A stretch of 64,000 nucleotides of DNA from Clusia tigrina (GCA_920105625.2 CAKKTE020000052.1:1116001-1180000), one strand, 5' to 3'. Shown: positions 38,461 through 51,790, counted from the first letter of the stretch. Notes: generated from the letters alone by a model not told the origin. Made by a program: numbers and translations.

Positions 38461-41400
38461 ATCAAAGTTTGCAACATACAAATGCTTGTAACTTTTAACT
38501 GGAGCGTCATAAAACCTTGAAATTTTGTAACAATAAAGTACTCGAGCCTCTTGTCAATTTAAGCTATCGCTCAAAGCTATGCTACCCTTGAGTCACAAAT
38601 CAAACACTGATAAAACTTCAAATGGCCCTAACTTCTACACAGTGCATCCTATACCTATCAAAGTTTGCAACATACAAATGCTTGTAACTTTTTACTGGAG
38701 CGTCATAAAACCTCGAAATTTTGTAACAATAAAGTACTCGATCCTCTCGTCAATTAAAGCTATCGCTCAAAGATATGCTTCCCTTGAGTCCCAAATCAAA
38801 CACTGACAAAACTTCAAATGGCCCTAACTGCTATACGGTATGTCCTATACCTATCAAAGTTTGCAACATACAAATGCTTGTAACTTTTTACTGAAGCGTC
38901 ATAAAACCTTGAAATTTTGTAACAATAAAGAACTTGAGCCTCTTGTCAATTTAAGCTATCGCTCAAAGCTATGCTACCCTTGAGTCCCAAATCAGACACT
39001 GATAAAACTTCAAATGGCCCTAACTTCTACACAGTGCATCCTATACCTATCAAAGTTTGCAACATACAAATGCTTGTAACTTTTTACTGAAGCGTCATAA
39101 AACCTTGAAATTTTGTAACAATAAAGTATCCGAGCCTCTTGTCAATTTAAGTTATCGCTCAAAGCTATGCTACCCTTGAGTCCCAAATCAAACACTGATA
39201 AAACTTCAAATGGCCCTAACTTATATACGGTACGTCCTACACCTATCAAAGTTAGCAACATACAAATGCTTGTAACTTTTTACTGGAGCGTAATAAAACC
39301 TTGAAATTTTGTAACAATAAAGTACTCGAGCCTCTTGTCAATTTAAGATATCGCTCAAAGCTATGCAACCCTTGAGTCCCAAATCAAACACTGATAGAAC
39401 TTCAAATGGACCTAACTTCTATACGGTACGTCCTATACCTATCAAAGTTTGCAACATACAAATGCTTGTAACTTTTTACTAAAGCGCCATAAAACCTTGA
39501 AATTTTGTAACAATAAAGTACTCGAGCCTCTTGTCAATTTTAGCTATCGCTCAAAGCTATGCTACACTTGAGTCCCAAATCAAACACTGATAAAACTTCA
39601 AATGGCCCCAACTGCTATACGGTACGTGCTACACCTATCAAAGTTTGCAACATGCAAATGCTTGTAACTTTTTACTGGAGCGTCATAAAGCCTTGAAATT
39701 TTGTAACAATAAAGTACTCGAGCCTCTTGTCAATTTAAGCTATCGCTCATAGCTATGCTACCCTCGAGTCCCAAATCAAACACTGATAAAACTTCAAATG
39801 GCTCTAACTTATATACGGTATGTCCTACATCTATCAAAGTTTGCAACATACAAATGCTTGTAACTTTTTACTGGAGCGTCATAAAACCTCGAAATTTTGT
39901 AACAATAAAGTACTCGATTCTCTTGTCAATTTAAGCTATCGCTCAAAGCTATGCTTCCCTTGAGTCCCAAATCAAACACTGATAAAACTTCAAATGGCCC
40001 TAACTTCTATATGGTGCATCCTATACCTATCAAAGTTTGCAACATACAAATGCTTGTAACTTTTTACTGGAGCGTCATAAAACCTTGAAATTTTGTAACA
40101 ATAAAGTACTCGAGCCTCTTGTCAATTTAAGCTATCGCTCAAAGCTATGCTACCCTTGAGTCCCAAATCAAACACTGATAAAACTTCAAATGGCCCTAAC
40201 TTCTACACAGTGCATCCTATACCTATCAAAGTTTGCAACATACAAATGCTTGTAACTTTTAACTGGAGCGTCATAAAACCTTGAAATTTTGTAACAATAA
40301 AGTACTCGAGCCTCTTGTCAATTTAAGCTATCGCTCAAAGCTATGCTACCCTTGAGTCACAAATCAAACACTGATAAAGCTTCAAATGGCCCTAACTTCT
40401 ACACAGTGCATCCTATACCTATCAAAGTTTGCAACACACAAATGCTTGTAACTTTTTACTGGAGCGTCATAAAACCTCGAAATTTTGTAACAATAAAGTA
40501 CTCGATCCTCTCGTCAATTAAAGCTATCGCTCAAAGATATGCTTCCCTTGAGTCCCAAATCAAACACTGATAAAACTTCAAATGGCCCCAACTGCTATAC
40601 GGTATGTCCTATACCTATCAAAGTTTGCAACATACAAATGCTTGTAACTTTTTACTGAAGCGTCATAAAACCTTGAAATTTTGTAACAATAAAGTACTTG
40701 AGCCTCTTGTCAATTTAAGCTATCGCTCAAAGCTATGCTACCCTTGAGTCCCAAATCAGACACTCATAAAACTTCAAATGGCCCTAACTTCTACACAGTG
40801 CATCCTATACCTATCAAAGTTTGCAACATACAAATGCTTGTAACTTTTTACTGAAGCGTCATAAAACCTTGAAATTTTGTAACAATAAAGTACTCGAGCC
40901 TCTTGTCAATTTAAGCTATCGCTCAAAGCAATGCTACCCTTGAATCCCAAAGCAAACACTGTTAAAACTTCAAATGGCCCTAACTTCTATACGGTACGTC
41001 CTACACCTATCAAAGTATGCAACATACAAATGCTTGTAACTTTTTACTGGAGCGTCATAACACCTTGAAATTTTGTAACAATAAAGTATCCGAGCCTCTT
41101 GTCAATTTAAGTTATCGCTCAAAGCTATGCTACCCTTGAGTCCCAAATCAAACACTGATAAAACTTCAAATGGCCCTAACTTATATACGGTACGTCCTAC
41201 ACCTATCAAAGTTAGCAACATACAAATGCTTGTAACTTTTTACTGGAGCGTCATAAAACCTTGAAATTTTGTAACAATAAAGTACTCGAGCCTCTTGTCA
41301 ATTTAAGATATCGCTCAAAGCTATGCAACCCTTGAGTCCCAAATCAAACACTGATAGAACTTCAAATGGACCTAACTTCTATACGGTACGTCCTATACCT

Positions 41401-44400
41401 ATCAAAGTTTGCAACATACAAATGCTTGTAACTTTTTACTGAAGCGCCATAAAACCTTGAAATTTTGTAACAATAAAGTACTCGAGCCTCTTGTCAATTT
41501 TAGCTATCGCTCAAAGCTATGCTACACTTGAGTCCCAAATCAAACACTGATAAAACTTCAAATGGCCCCAACTGCTATACGGTACGTGCTACACCTATCA
41601 AAGTTTACAACATGCAAATGCTTGTAACTTTTTACTGGATCGTCATAAAGCCTTGAAATTTTGTAACAATAAAGTACTCGAGCCTCTTGTCAATTTAAGC
41701 TATCGCTCATAGCTATGCTACCCTCGAGTCCCAAATCAAACACTGATAAAACTTCAAATGGCTCTAACTTATATACGGTATGTCCTACATCTATCAAAGT
41801 TTGCAACATACAAATGCTTGTAACTTTTTACTGGAGCGTCATAAAACCTCGAAATTTTGTAACAATAAAGTACTCGATTCTCTTGTCAATTTAAGCTATC
41901 GCTCAAAGCTATGCTTCCCTTGAGTCCCAAATCAAACACTGATAAAACTTCAAATGGCCCTAACTTCTATATGGTGCATCCTATACCTATCAAAGTTTGC
42001 AACATACAAATGCTTGTAACTTTTTAATGGAGCGTCATAAAACTTTGAAATTTTGTAACAATAAAGTACTCGAGCCTCTTGTCAATTTAAGCTATCGCTC
42101 AAAGCTATGCTACCCTTGAGTCACAAATCAAACACTGATAAATCTTCAAATGGCCCTAACTTCTATACGGTACGTCCTACACCTATCAAAGATTGCAACA
42201 TACAAATGCTTGTAACTTTTTACTGGAGCGTCATAAAACCTTGAAATTTTGTAACAATCAAACACTGATAAAACTTCAAATGGCCCTAACTTCTATACGG
42301 TACGTGCTACACCTATCAAAGTTTGCAACATACAAATGCTTGTAACTTTTTACTGGAGCGTCATAAAACCTTGAAATTTTGTAACAATAAAGTACTCGAG
42401 CCTCTTGTCAATTTAAGCTATCGCTCATAGCTATGATACCCTTGAGTCCCAAATCAAACACTGATAGAGCTTCAAATGGACCTAACTTCTATACGGTGCA
42501 TCCTATACCTATCAAAGTTTGCAACATACAAATGCTTGTAACTTTTTACTGGAGCGTCATAAAACCTTGAATATTTGTAACAATAAAGTACTCGAGCCTC
42601 TTGTCAATTTAAGCTATCGCTCAAAGCTATGCTACCCTTGAGTCACAAATCAAACACTGATAAATCTTCAAATGGCCCTAACTTCTATACGGTACCTCCT
42701 ACACCTATCAAAGATTGCAACATACAAATGCTTGTAACTTTTTACTGGAGCGTCATAAAACCTTGAAATTTTGTAACAATAAAGTACTCGAGCCTCTTGT
42801 CAATTTAAGCTATCGCTCAAAGCTATGCTACCCTTGAGTCCCAAATCAAACACTGATAAAACTTCAAATGGCCCTAACTTCTACACAGTGCATCCTATAC
42901 CTATCAAAGTTTGCAACATACAAATGCTTGTAACTTTTTACTGGAGCGTCATAAAACCTCGAAATTTTGTAACAATAAAGTACTCGATCCTCTCGTCAAT
43001 TAAAGCTATCGCTCAAAGATATGCTTCCCTTGAGTCCCAAATCAAACACTGGTAAAACTTCAAATGGCCCTAATTTCTATACGGTACGTCCTACACCTAT
43101 CAAAGATTGCAACATACAAATGCTTGTAACTTTTTACTGGAGCGTCATAAAACCTTGAAAGTTTCTAACAATAAAGTACTCGAGCCTCTTGTCAATTTAA
43201 GCTATCGCTCAAAGCTATGCTACCCTTGAGTCCCAAATCAAACACTGACAAAACTTCAAATGGCCCTAACTGCTATACGGTATGTCCTATACCTATCAAA
43301 GTTTGCAACATACAAATGCTTGTAACTTTTTACTGAAGCGTCATAAAACCTTGAAATTTTGTAACAATAAAGTACTTGAGCCTCTTGTCAATTTAATCTA
43401 TCGCTCAAAGCTATGCTACCCTTGAGTCCCAAATCAGACACTGATAAAACTTCAAATGGTCCTAACTTCTACACAGTGCATCCTATACCTATCAAAGTTT
43501 GCAACATACAAATGCTTGTAACTTTTTACTGAAGCGTCATAAAACCTTGAAATTTTGTAACAATAAAGTACTCGAACCTCTTGTCAATTTAAGCTATCGC
43601 TCAAAGCAATGCTACCCTTGAATCCCAAAGCAAACACTGTTAAAACTTCAAATGGCCCTAACTTCTATACGGTACGTCCTACACCTATCAAAGTATGCAA
43701 CATACAAATGCTTGTAACTTTTTACTGGAGCGTCATAAAACCTTGAAATTTTGTAACAATAAAGTACTCGAGCCTCTTGTCAATTTAAGATATCGCTCAA
43801 AGCTATGCAACCCCTGAGTCCCAAATCAAACACTGATAGAACTTCAAATGGACCTAACTTCTATACGGTACGTACTATACCTATCAAAGCATACAAATTC
43901 TTGTAACTTTTTACTGAAGCGTCATAAAACCTTGTAATTTTGTAACAATAAAGTACTCGAGCCTCTTGTCAATTTAAGCTATCGCTCAAAGCTATGGTAC
44001 CCTTGAGTCCCAAATCAAACACTGATAAAACTTCAAATGGCCCCAACTGCTATACGGTACGTGCTACACCTATCAAAGTTTGCAACATGCAAATGCTTGT
44101 AACTTTTTACTGGAGCGTCATAAAACCTCGAAATTTTGTAACAATAAAGTACTCGATTCTCTTGTCAATTTAAGCTATCGCTCAAAGCTATGCTTCCCTT
44201 GAGTCCCAAATCAAACACTGATAAAACTTCAAATGGCCCTAACTTCTATACGGTGCATCCTATACCTATCAAAGTTTGCAACATACAAATGCTTGTAACT
44301 TTTTACTGGAGCGTCATAAAACCTTGAAATTTTGTAACAATAAAGTACTCGAGCCTCTTGTCAATTTAAGCTATCGCTCAAAGCTATGCTACCCTTGAGT

Positions 44401-44463
44401 CACAAATCAAACACTGATAAATCTTGAAATGGCCCTAACTTCTATACGGTACGTCCTACACCT
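38461..44463 (+). repeat. 6-kb tandem segmental duplication, copy 2 (6,003 bp)
   Basis: This is the direct repeat of 32448-38460. The differences I noticed are few: gaacttgag for gtacttgag near 38,930, tttttactgg for tttttaatgg near 40,062, ggcccca with gataaaac for ggcccta with gacaaaac near 40,570, and a cluster around 42,245-42,335. By eye identity is well above 99%. The end at about 44,463 falls where copy 1 would restart with gtttgc but the sequence reads gattgc. Confidence 0.9.
42175..42304 (+). repeat. Truncated monomer (130 bp), copy-2 counterpart with 10 more bases missing
   Basis: This is the equivalent of 36162-36301, reading gtaacaatcaaacactg. It lacks ten bases (one copy of the caaaccc-aat repeat) relative to copy 1. 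The following ~90 bp also differ (ccctaacttc for ccccaactgc, catacaaatg for catgcaaatg), so the local change is more than a simple slip. Confidence 0.85.
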
Positions 44464-46885
44464 ATCAAAGATTGCAACATGCAAATGCTTGTAACTTTTT
44501 ACTGGAGCGTCATAAAACCTTGAAATTTTGTAACAATAAAGTACTCGAGCCTCTTGTCAATTTAAGCTATCGCTCATAGCTATGCTACCCTCGAGTCCCA
44601 AATCAAACACTGATAAAACTTCAAATGGCTCTAACTTATATACGGTACGTCCTCCATCTATCAAAGTTTGCAATATACAAATGCTTGTAACTTTTTACTG
44701 GAGCGTCATAAAACCTCGAAATTTTGTAACAATAAAGTACTCGAGCCTCTTGTCAATTTAAGCTATCGCTCAAAGCTATGCTACCCTTGAGTCCCAAATC
44801 AAACACTGATAAAACTTCAAATGGCCCTAACTTCTACACAGTGCATCCTATACCTATCAAAGTTTGCAACATACAAATGCTTGTAACTTTTTACTGAAGC
44901 GTCATAAAACCTTGAAATTTTGTAACAATAAAGTACTCGAGCCTCTTGTCAATTTAAGCTATCGCTCAAAGCTATGGTACCCTTGAGTCCCAAATCAAAC
45001 ACTGATAAAACTTCAAATGGCCCCAACTGCTATACGGTACGTGCTACACCTATCAAAGTTTGCAACATGCAAATGCTTGTAACTTTTTACTGGAGTGTCA
45101 TAAAACCTTGAAATTTTGTAACAATAAAGTACTCGAGCCTCTTGTCAATTTAAGCTATCGCTCAAAGCTATGCTACCCTTGAGTCCCAAATCAAACACTG
45201 ATAAAACTTCAAATGGCCCCAACTGCTATACGATACGTGCTACACCTATAAAAGTTTGCAACATGCAAATGCTTGTAACTTTTTACTGGAGCGTCATAAA
45301 ACCTTGAAATTTTGTAACAATAAAGTACTCGAGCCTCTTGTCAATTGAAGATATCGCTCAAAACTATGCAACCCTTGAGTCCCAAATCAAACACTGATAG
45401 AGCTTCAAATGGACCTAACTTCTATACGGTACGTACTATACCTATCAAAGCATACAAATGCTTGTAACTTTTTACTGAAGCGTCAAAAACCTTGTAATTT
45501 TGTAACAATAAAGTACTCGAGCCTCTTGTCAATTTAAGCTATTGCTCCAAGCTATGGTACCCTTGAGTCCCAAATCAAACACTGATAAAACTTCAAATGG
45601 CCCCAACTGCTATACGGTGCGTGCTACACCTATCAAAGTTTGCAACATGCAGATGCTTGTAACTTTTTACTGGAGCGTCGTAAAACCTTGAAATTTTGTA
45701 ACAATAAAGTACTCGAGCCTCTTGTCAATTTAAGCTATCGCTCAAAGCTATGGTACCCTTGAGTCCCAAATCAAACATTGATAAAACTTCAAATGGCCCC
45801 AACTGCTATACGGTACGTCCTACATCTATCAAAGTTTGCAACATACAAATGCTTGTAACTTTTTACTGGAGCGTCATAAAACCTCGAAATTATGTAACAA
45901 TAAAGTACTCGAGCCTCTTGTCAATTTAAGCTATCGCTCAAAGCTATGCTACCCTTGAGTCCCAAATCAAACACTGATAAAACTTCAAATGGCCCCAACT
46001 GCTATACGGTACGTGCTACACCTGTCAAAGTTTGCAACATGCAAATGCTTGTAACTTTTTACTGGAGCGTCATAAAATCTTGAAATTTTGTAACAATAAA
46101 GTACTCGAACCTCTTGTCAATTTAAGCTATCGCTCATAGCTATGCTACCCTTGAGTCCCAAATCAAACACTGATAGAGCTTCAAATGGACCTAACTTCTA
46201 TACGGTACGTACTATACCTATCAAAGCATACAAATGCTTGTAACTTTTTACTGAAGCGTCAAAAACCTTGTAATTTTGTAACAATAAAGTACTCGAGCCT
46301 CTTGTCAATTTAAGCTATCGCTCAAAGCTATGCTTCCCTTGAGTCCCAAATCAAACACTGATAAAACTTCAAATGCCCCTAACTTCTATACGGTGCATCC
46401 TATACTTATCAAAGTTTGCAACATACAAATTCTTGTAACTTTTTACTGGAGCGTCATAAAACGTTGAAATTTTGTAACAATAAAGTACTCGAGCCTCTTG
46501 TCAATTTAAGCTATCGCTCAAAGCTATGCTACCCTTGAGTCCCAAATCAAACACTGATAAAACTTCAAATGGCCCCAACTGCTATACGGTACGGGCTACA
46601 CCTAACAAAGTTTGCAACATGCAAATGCTTGTAACTTTTTACTGGAGCGTCATAAAATCTTGAAATTTTGTAACAATAAAGTACTCGAACCTCTTGTCAA
46701 TTTAAGCTATCGCTCATAGCTATGCTACCCTTGAGTCCCAAATCAAACACTGATAGAGCTTCAAATGGACCTAACTTCTATACGGTACGTCCTATACCTA
46801 TCAAAGTTTGCAACATACAAATGCTTGTAACTTTTTACTGAAGCGTCATAAAACCTGGAAATTTTGTAACAATAAATCACTCTTA
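44464..46885 (+). repeat. Middle-domain units with 776-bp internal repeat
   Basis: The unit with gtacgtactatacc, caaagcatac (7-bp loss) and gcgtcaaaaacc occurs at about 45,430 and 46,206, 776 bp apart: four units minus 8 bp of shared deletions. It derives from the type seen at 37,870 and 43,880. Other units are full length. Confidence 0.75.
46790..46878 (+). repeat. Truncated monomer (89 bp, 107-bp deletion)
   Basis: The sequence aataaatcactc joins directly to ttacctatcaaag, removing more than half a unit. This junction is also the left edge of the 1.96-kb block at 46,885, so the deletion and the exchange that made the block may be one event. Confidence 0.85.
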
Positions 46886-48300
46886 CCTATCAAAGTTTGC
46901 AACATACAAATTCTTGTAACTTTTTACTGGAGCGTCATAAAACGTTGAAATTTTGTAACAATAAAGTACTCGAGCCTCTTGTGAATTTAAGCTATCGCTC
47001 AAAGCTATGCTACCCTTGAGTCCCAAATCAAACACTGATAAAACTTCAAATGGCCCCAACTGCTATACGGTACGTGCTACACCTATCAAAGTTTGCAACA
47101 TGCAAATGCTTGTAACTTTTTACTGGAGCGTCATAAAATCTTGAAATTTTGTAACAATAAAGTACTCGAACCTCTTGTCAATTTAAGCTATCGCTCATAG
47201 CTATGCTACCCTTGAGTCCCAAATCAAACACTGATAGAGCTTCAAATGGACCTAACTTCTATACGGTACGTTCTATACCTATCAAAGTTTGCAACATACA
47301 AATGCTTGTAACTTTTTACTGAAGCGCCATAAAACCTTGAAATTTTGTAACAATAAATCACTCGAGCCTCTTGTCAATTTAAGCTATCGCTCAAAGCTAT
47401 GCTACACTTGAGTCCCAAATCAAACACTGAAAAAACTTCCAATGGCCCTAACTTCTATACGGTACGTCCTACACCTATCAAAGATTGCAACATACAAATG
47501 CTTGTAACTTTTTACTGGAGCGTCATAAAACCTTGAAATTTTGTAACAATAAAGTACTCGAGCCTCTTGTCAATTTAAGCTATCGCTCAAAGCTATGCTA
47601 CCCTTGAGTCCCAAATCAAACACTGATAAAACTTCAAATGGCCCCAACTGCTATACGGTACGTGCTACACCTATCAAAGTTTGCAACATGCAAATGCTTG
47701 TAACTTTTTACTGGAGCGTCATAAAACCTTGAAATTTTGTAACAATAAAGTACTCGAGCCTCTTGTTAATTTAAGCTATCGCTCATAGCTATGCTACCCT
47801 CGAGTCCCAAATGAAACACTGATAAAACTTCAAATGGCTCTAACTTATATACGGTACGTCCTACATCTATCAAAGTTTGCAATATACAAATGCTTGTAAC
47901 TTTTTACTGGAGCGTCATAAAACCTCGAAATTTTGTAACAATAAAGTACTCGAGCCTCTTGTCAATTTAAGCTATCGCTCAAAGCTATGCTACCCTTGAG
48001 TCCCAAATCAAACACTGATAAAACTTCAAATGGCCCTAACTTCTACACAGTGCATCCTATACCTATCAAAGTTTGCAACATACAAATTCTTGTAACTTTT
48101 TACTGAAGCGTCATAAAACCTTGAAATTTTGTAACAATAAAGTACTCGAGCCTCTTGTCAATTTAAGCTATCGCTCATAGCTATGCTACCCTTGAGTCCC
48201 AAATCAAACACTGAAAAACTTCCAATGGCTCTAACTTCTATACGGTACGTCCTATACCTATCAAAGTTTGCAATATATAAATGCTTGTAACTTTTTACTG
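46885..48300 (+). repeat. Block G, copy 1 (pairs with 48844-50260)
   Basis: These ~7 units match at an offset of 1,959-1,960 bp. Shared markers are caaattcttg, cataaaatcttg, tactcgaacc, gatagagcttc, aataaatcactcgag, gctacacttgag, gcaatatacaaatg and gcaatatataaatg. Copy 1 has one base fewer at ctgaaaaactt near 48,211. Confidence 0.85.
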
Positions 48301-48844
48301 AAGCGTCATAAAACCTTGTAATTTTGTAACAATAAAGTACTCGAGCCTCTTGTCAATTTAAGCTATCGCTCCAATCTATGGTACCCTTGAGTCCCAAATC
48401 AAACACTGATAAAACTTCAAATGGCCCCAACTGCTATACGGTGCGTGCTACACCTATCAAAGTTTGCAACGTGCAAATGCTTGTAACTTTTTACTGGAGC
48501 GTCATAAAACCTTGAAATTTTGTAACAATAAAGTACTCGAGCCTCTTGTCAATTTAAGCTATCGCTCAAAGCTATGGTACCCTTGAGTCCCAAATCAAAC
48601 ATTGATAAAACTTCAAATGGCCCCAACTGCTATACGGTACGTCCTACATCTATCAAAGTTTGCAACATACAAATGCTTGTAACTTTTTACTGGAGCGTCA
48701 TAAAACCTCGAAATTTTGTAACAATAAAGTACTCGATTCTCTTGTCAATTTAAGCTATCGCTCAAAGCTATGCTTCCCTTGAGTCCCAAATCAAACACTG
48801 ATAAAACTTCAAATGGCCCTAACTTCTATACGGTGCATCCTATA
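48300..48844 (+). repeat. Spacer units between block G copies
   Basis: About three units with gctccaatctatgg, ggtgcgtgctacacc, aaacattgataaaac and tcgattctc. The same run occurs near 45.5-46.1 kb (gctccaagctatgg, ggtgcgtgc, aaacattgat), so this is another small duplicated block. Confidence 0.7.
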
Positions 48845-50260
48845 CCTATCAAAGTTTGCAACATACAAATTCTTGTAACTTTTTACTGGAGCGTCATAAA
48901 ACCTTGAAATTTTGTAACAATAAAGTACTCGAGCCTCTTGTCAATTTAAGCTATCGCTCAAAGCTATGCTACCCTTGAGTCCCAAATCAAACACTGATAA
49001 AACTTCAAATGGCCCCAACTGCTATACGGTACGTGCTACACCTATCAAAGTTTGCAACATGCAAATGCTTGTAACTTTTTACTGGAGCGTCATAAAATCT
49101 TGAAATTTTGTAACAATAAAGTACTCGAACCTCTTGTCAATTTAAGCTATCGCTCATAGCTATGCTACCCTTGAGTCCCAAATCAAACACTGATAGAGCT
49201 TCAAATGGACCTAACTTCTATACGGTACGTCCTATACCTATCAAAGTTTGCAACATACAAATGCTTGTAACTTTTTACTGAAGCGCCATAAAACCTTGAA
49301 ATTTTGTAACAATAAATCACTCGAGGCTCTTGTCAATTTAAGCTATCGCTCAAAGCTATGCTACACTTGAGTCCAAAATCAAACACTGAAAAAACTTCCA
49401 ATGGCCCTAACTTCTATACGGTACGTCCTACACCTATCAAAGATTGCCACATACAAATGCTTGTAACTTTTTACTGGAGCGTCATAAAACCTTGAAATTT
49501 TGTAACAATAAAGTACTCGAGCCTCTTGTCAATTTAAGCTATCGCTCAAAGCTATGCTACCCTTGAGTCCCAAATCAAACACTGATAAAACTTCAAATGG
49601 CCCCAACTGCTATACGGTACGTGCTACACCTATCAAAGTTTGCAACATGCAAATGCTTGTAACTTTTTACTGGAGCGTCATAAAACCTTGAAATTTTGTA
49701 ACAATAAAGTACTCGAGCCTCTTGTCAATTTAAGCTATCGCTCATAGCTATGCTACCCTCGAGTCCCAAATCAAACACTGATAAAACTTCAAATGGCTCT
49801 AACTTATATACGGTACGTCCTACATCTATCAAAGTTTGCAATATACAAATGCTTGTAACTTTTTACTGGAGCGTCATAAAACCTCGAAATTTTGTAACAA
49901 TAAAGTACTCGAGCCTCTTGTCAATTTAAGCTATCGCTCAAAGCTATGCTACCCTTGAGTCCCAAATCAAACACTGATAAAACTTCAAATGGCCCTAACT
50001 TCTACACAGTGCATCCTATACCTATCAAAGTTTGCAACATACAAATGCTTGTAACTTTTTACTGAAGCGTCATAAAACCTTGAAATTTTGTAACAATAAA
50101 GTACTCGAGCCTCTTGTCAATTTAAGCTATCGCTCATAGCTATGCTACCCTTGAGTCCCAAATCAAACACTGAAAAAACTTCCAATGGCCCTAACTTCTA
50201 TACGGTACGTCCTATACCTATCAAAGTTTGCAATATATAAATGCTTGTAACTTTTTACTG
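48844..50260 (+). repeat. Block G, copy 2
   Basis: This is the copy of 46885-48300, here preceded by an intact unit rather than a deletion junction. Private differences include tcgaggctc near 49,322 and gattgccacatac near 49,442. Confidence 0.85.
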
Positions 50261-50992
50261 AAGCGCCATAAAACCTTGAAATTTTGTAACAATAAAGTAC
50301 TCGAGCCTCTTGTCAATTTAAGTTATCGCTCAAAGCTATGCTACCCTTGAGTCCCAAATCAAACACTGAAAAAACTTCCAATGGCCCTAACTTCTATACG
50401 GTACGTCCTACACCTATCAAAGATTGCAACATACAAATGCTTGTAACTTTTTACTGGAGCGTCATAAAACCTTGAAATTTTGTAACAATAAAGTACTCGA
50501 GCCTCTTGTCAATTAAGATATCGCTCAAAGCTATGCTACCCTTGAGTCCCAAATTAAACACTGATAGAACATCAAATGGACCTAACTTCTATACGGTACG
50601 TCCTATACCTATCAAAGTTGCAACATACAAATGCTTGTTTACTTTTTACTGCAGCGCCATAAAACCTTGAAATTTTGTAACAATAAAGTACTCGATTCTC
50701 TTGTCAATTTAAGTTATCGCTCAAAGCTATGCTTTCCTTGAGTCCCAAATCAAACACTGATAAAACTTCAAATGGCCCCAACTGCTATACGGTACGTGCT
50801 ACACCTATCAAAGTTTGCAACATGCAAATGCTTGTAACTTTTTACTGGAGCGTCATAAAACCTTGAAATTTTGTAACAATAAAGTACTCGAGCCTCTTGT
50901 CAATTTACGCTATCGCTCAAAGCTATGCTACCCTTGAGTCCCAAATCAAACACTGATAAAACTTCAAATGGCCCTAACTGCTATACGGTACG
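50260..50992 (+). repeat. Irregular satellite units
   Basis: This stretch holds several private changes close together: gtcaattaagatatc (2-bp loss, near 50,508), aaagttgcaac (2-bp loss, near 50,615), gcttgtttacttttt and ctgcagcgcc near 50,635-50,655, tgctttccttgag near 50,731, and caatttacgc near 50,902. Units in the neighbouring duplicated blocks are cleaner. It is still recognisable satellite throughout. Confidence 0.75.
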
Positions 50993-51149
50993 TGCTACAC
51001 CTATCAAAGTTTGCAACATGCAAAAGCTATGCTACCCTTGAGTCACAAATCAAACACTGATAAATCTTAATAATAAAATAAATAATACCCTTGAGTCCCA
51101 AATCAAACACTGATAAAACTTCAAATGGCCCCAACTGCTATACGGTACG
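50993..51149 (+). repeat. 157-bp chimeric unit with A/T-only insert, copy 1
   Basis: The unit runs normally to catgcaaa, skips to agctatgctaccc, continues to ataaatctt, then carries a 17-bp A/T-only insert (51069-51085). It then jumps back to taccc and repeats the ttgagtcccaaatcaaac segment. It is therefore a partial monomer plus a duplicated segment with filler between. The unit lacks AATAAA in its normal place and has no XhoI site. Its downstream half is of the ggccccaactgc type, unlike the other three copies. Confidence 0.9.
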
Positions 51150-51790
51150 TCCTACACCTATCAAAGTTTGCAACAGGCAAATGCTTGTAACTTTTTACTG
51201 GAGCGTCATAAAAGCTTGAAATTTTGTAACAATAAAGTACTCGAGACTCTTGTCAATTTAAGCTATCGCTCATAGCTATGCTACCCTTGAGTCCCAAATC
51301 AAACACTGATAAAACTTCAAATGGCTCTAACTTATATACGGTACGTCCTACATCTATCAAAGTTTGCAACATACAAATGCTTGTAACTTTTTACTGGAGC
51401 GTCATAAAACCTTGAAATTTTGTAACAATAAAGTACTCGAGCCTCTTGTCAATTTAAGCTATCGCTCAAAGCTATGCTACCCTTGAGTCCAAAATCAAAC
51501 ACTGATAAAACTTCAAATGGCCCTAACTGCTATACGGTACATTCTACACCTATCAAAGTTGGCAACATACAAATGCTTGTAACTTTTTACTGAAGCGCCA
51601 TAAAACCTTGAAATTTTGTAACAATAAAGTACTCGAGCCTCTTGTCAATTTAAGCTATCGCTCATAGCTATGCTACCCTTGAGTCCCAAATCAAACACTG
51701 ATAAAACGTCAAATGGCTCTAACTTCTATACGATACGTCCTACACCTATCAAAGTTTGCAACATACAAATGCTTGTAACTTTTTACTGGA
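51150..51790 (+). repeat. Right-domain satellite units
   Basis: These units include caacaggcaaatg with ataaaagcttg (also near 57.2 kb), cggtacattctacacc, and cgtcaaatgg with gatacgtcc. All are full length, and nothing but satellite is visible. Confidence 0.75.

Noticed and set aside
32448..44463. Assembly error as the sole cause of the 6-kb duplication
   Set aside because: It cannot be excluded without reads. However, the copies differ by private substitutions and a 10-bp indel, which argues against a simple repeated contig.
51069..51085. A/T-only insert as a transposon end or a microsatellite
   Set aside because: At 17 bp, with no inverted termini, target duplication or regular period, it fits repair filler better than a mobile element or simple repeat.
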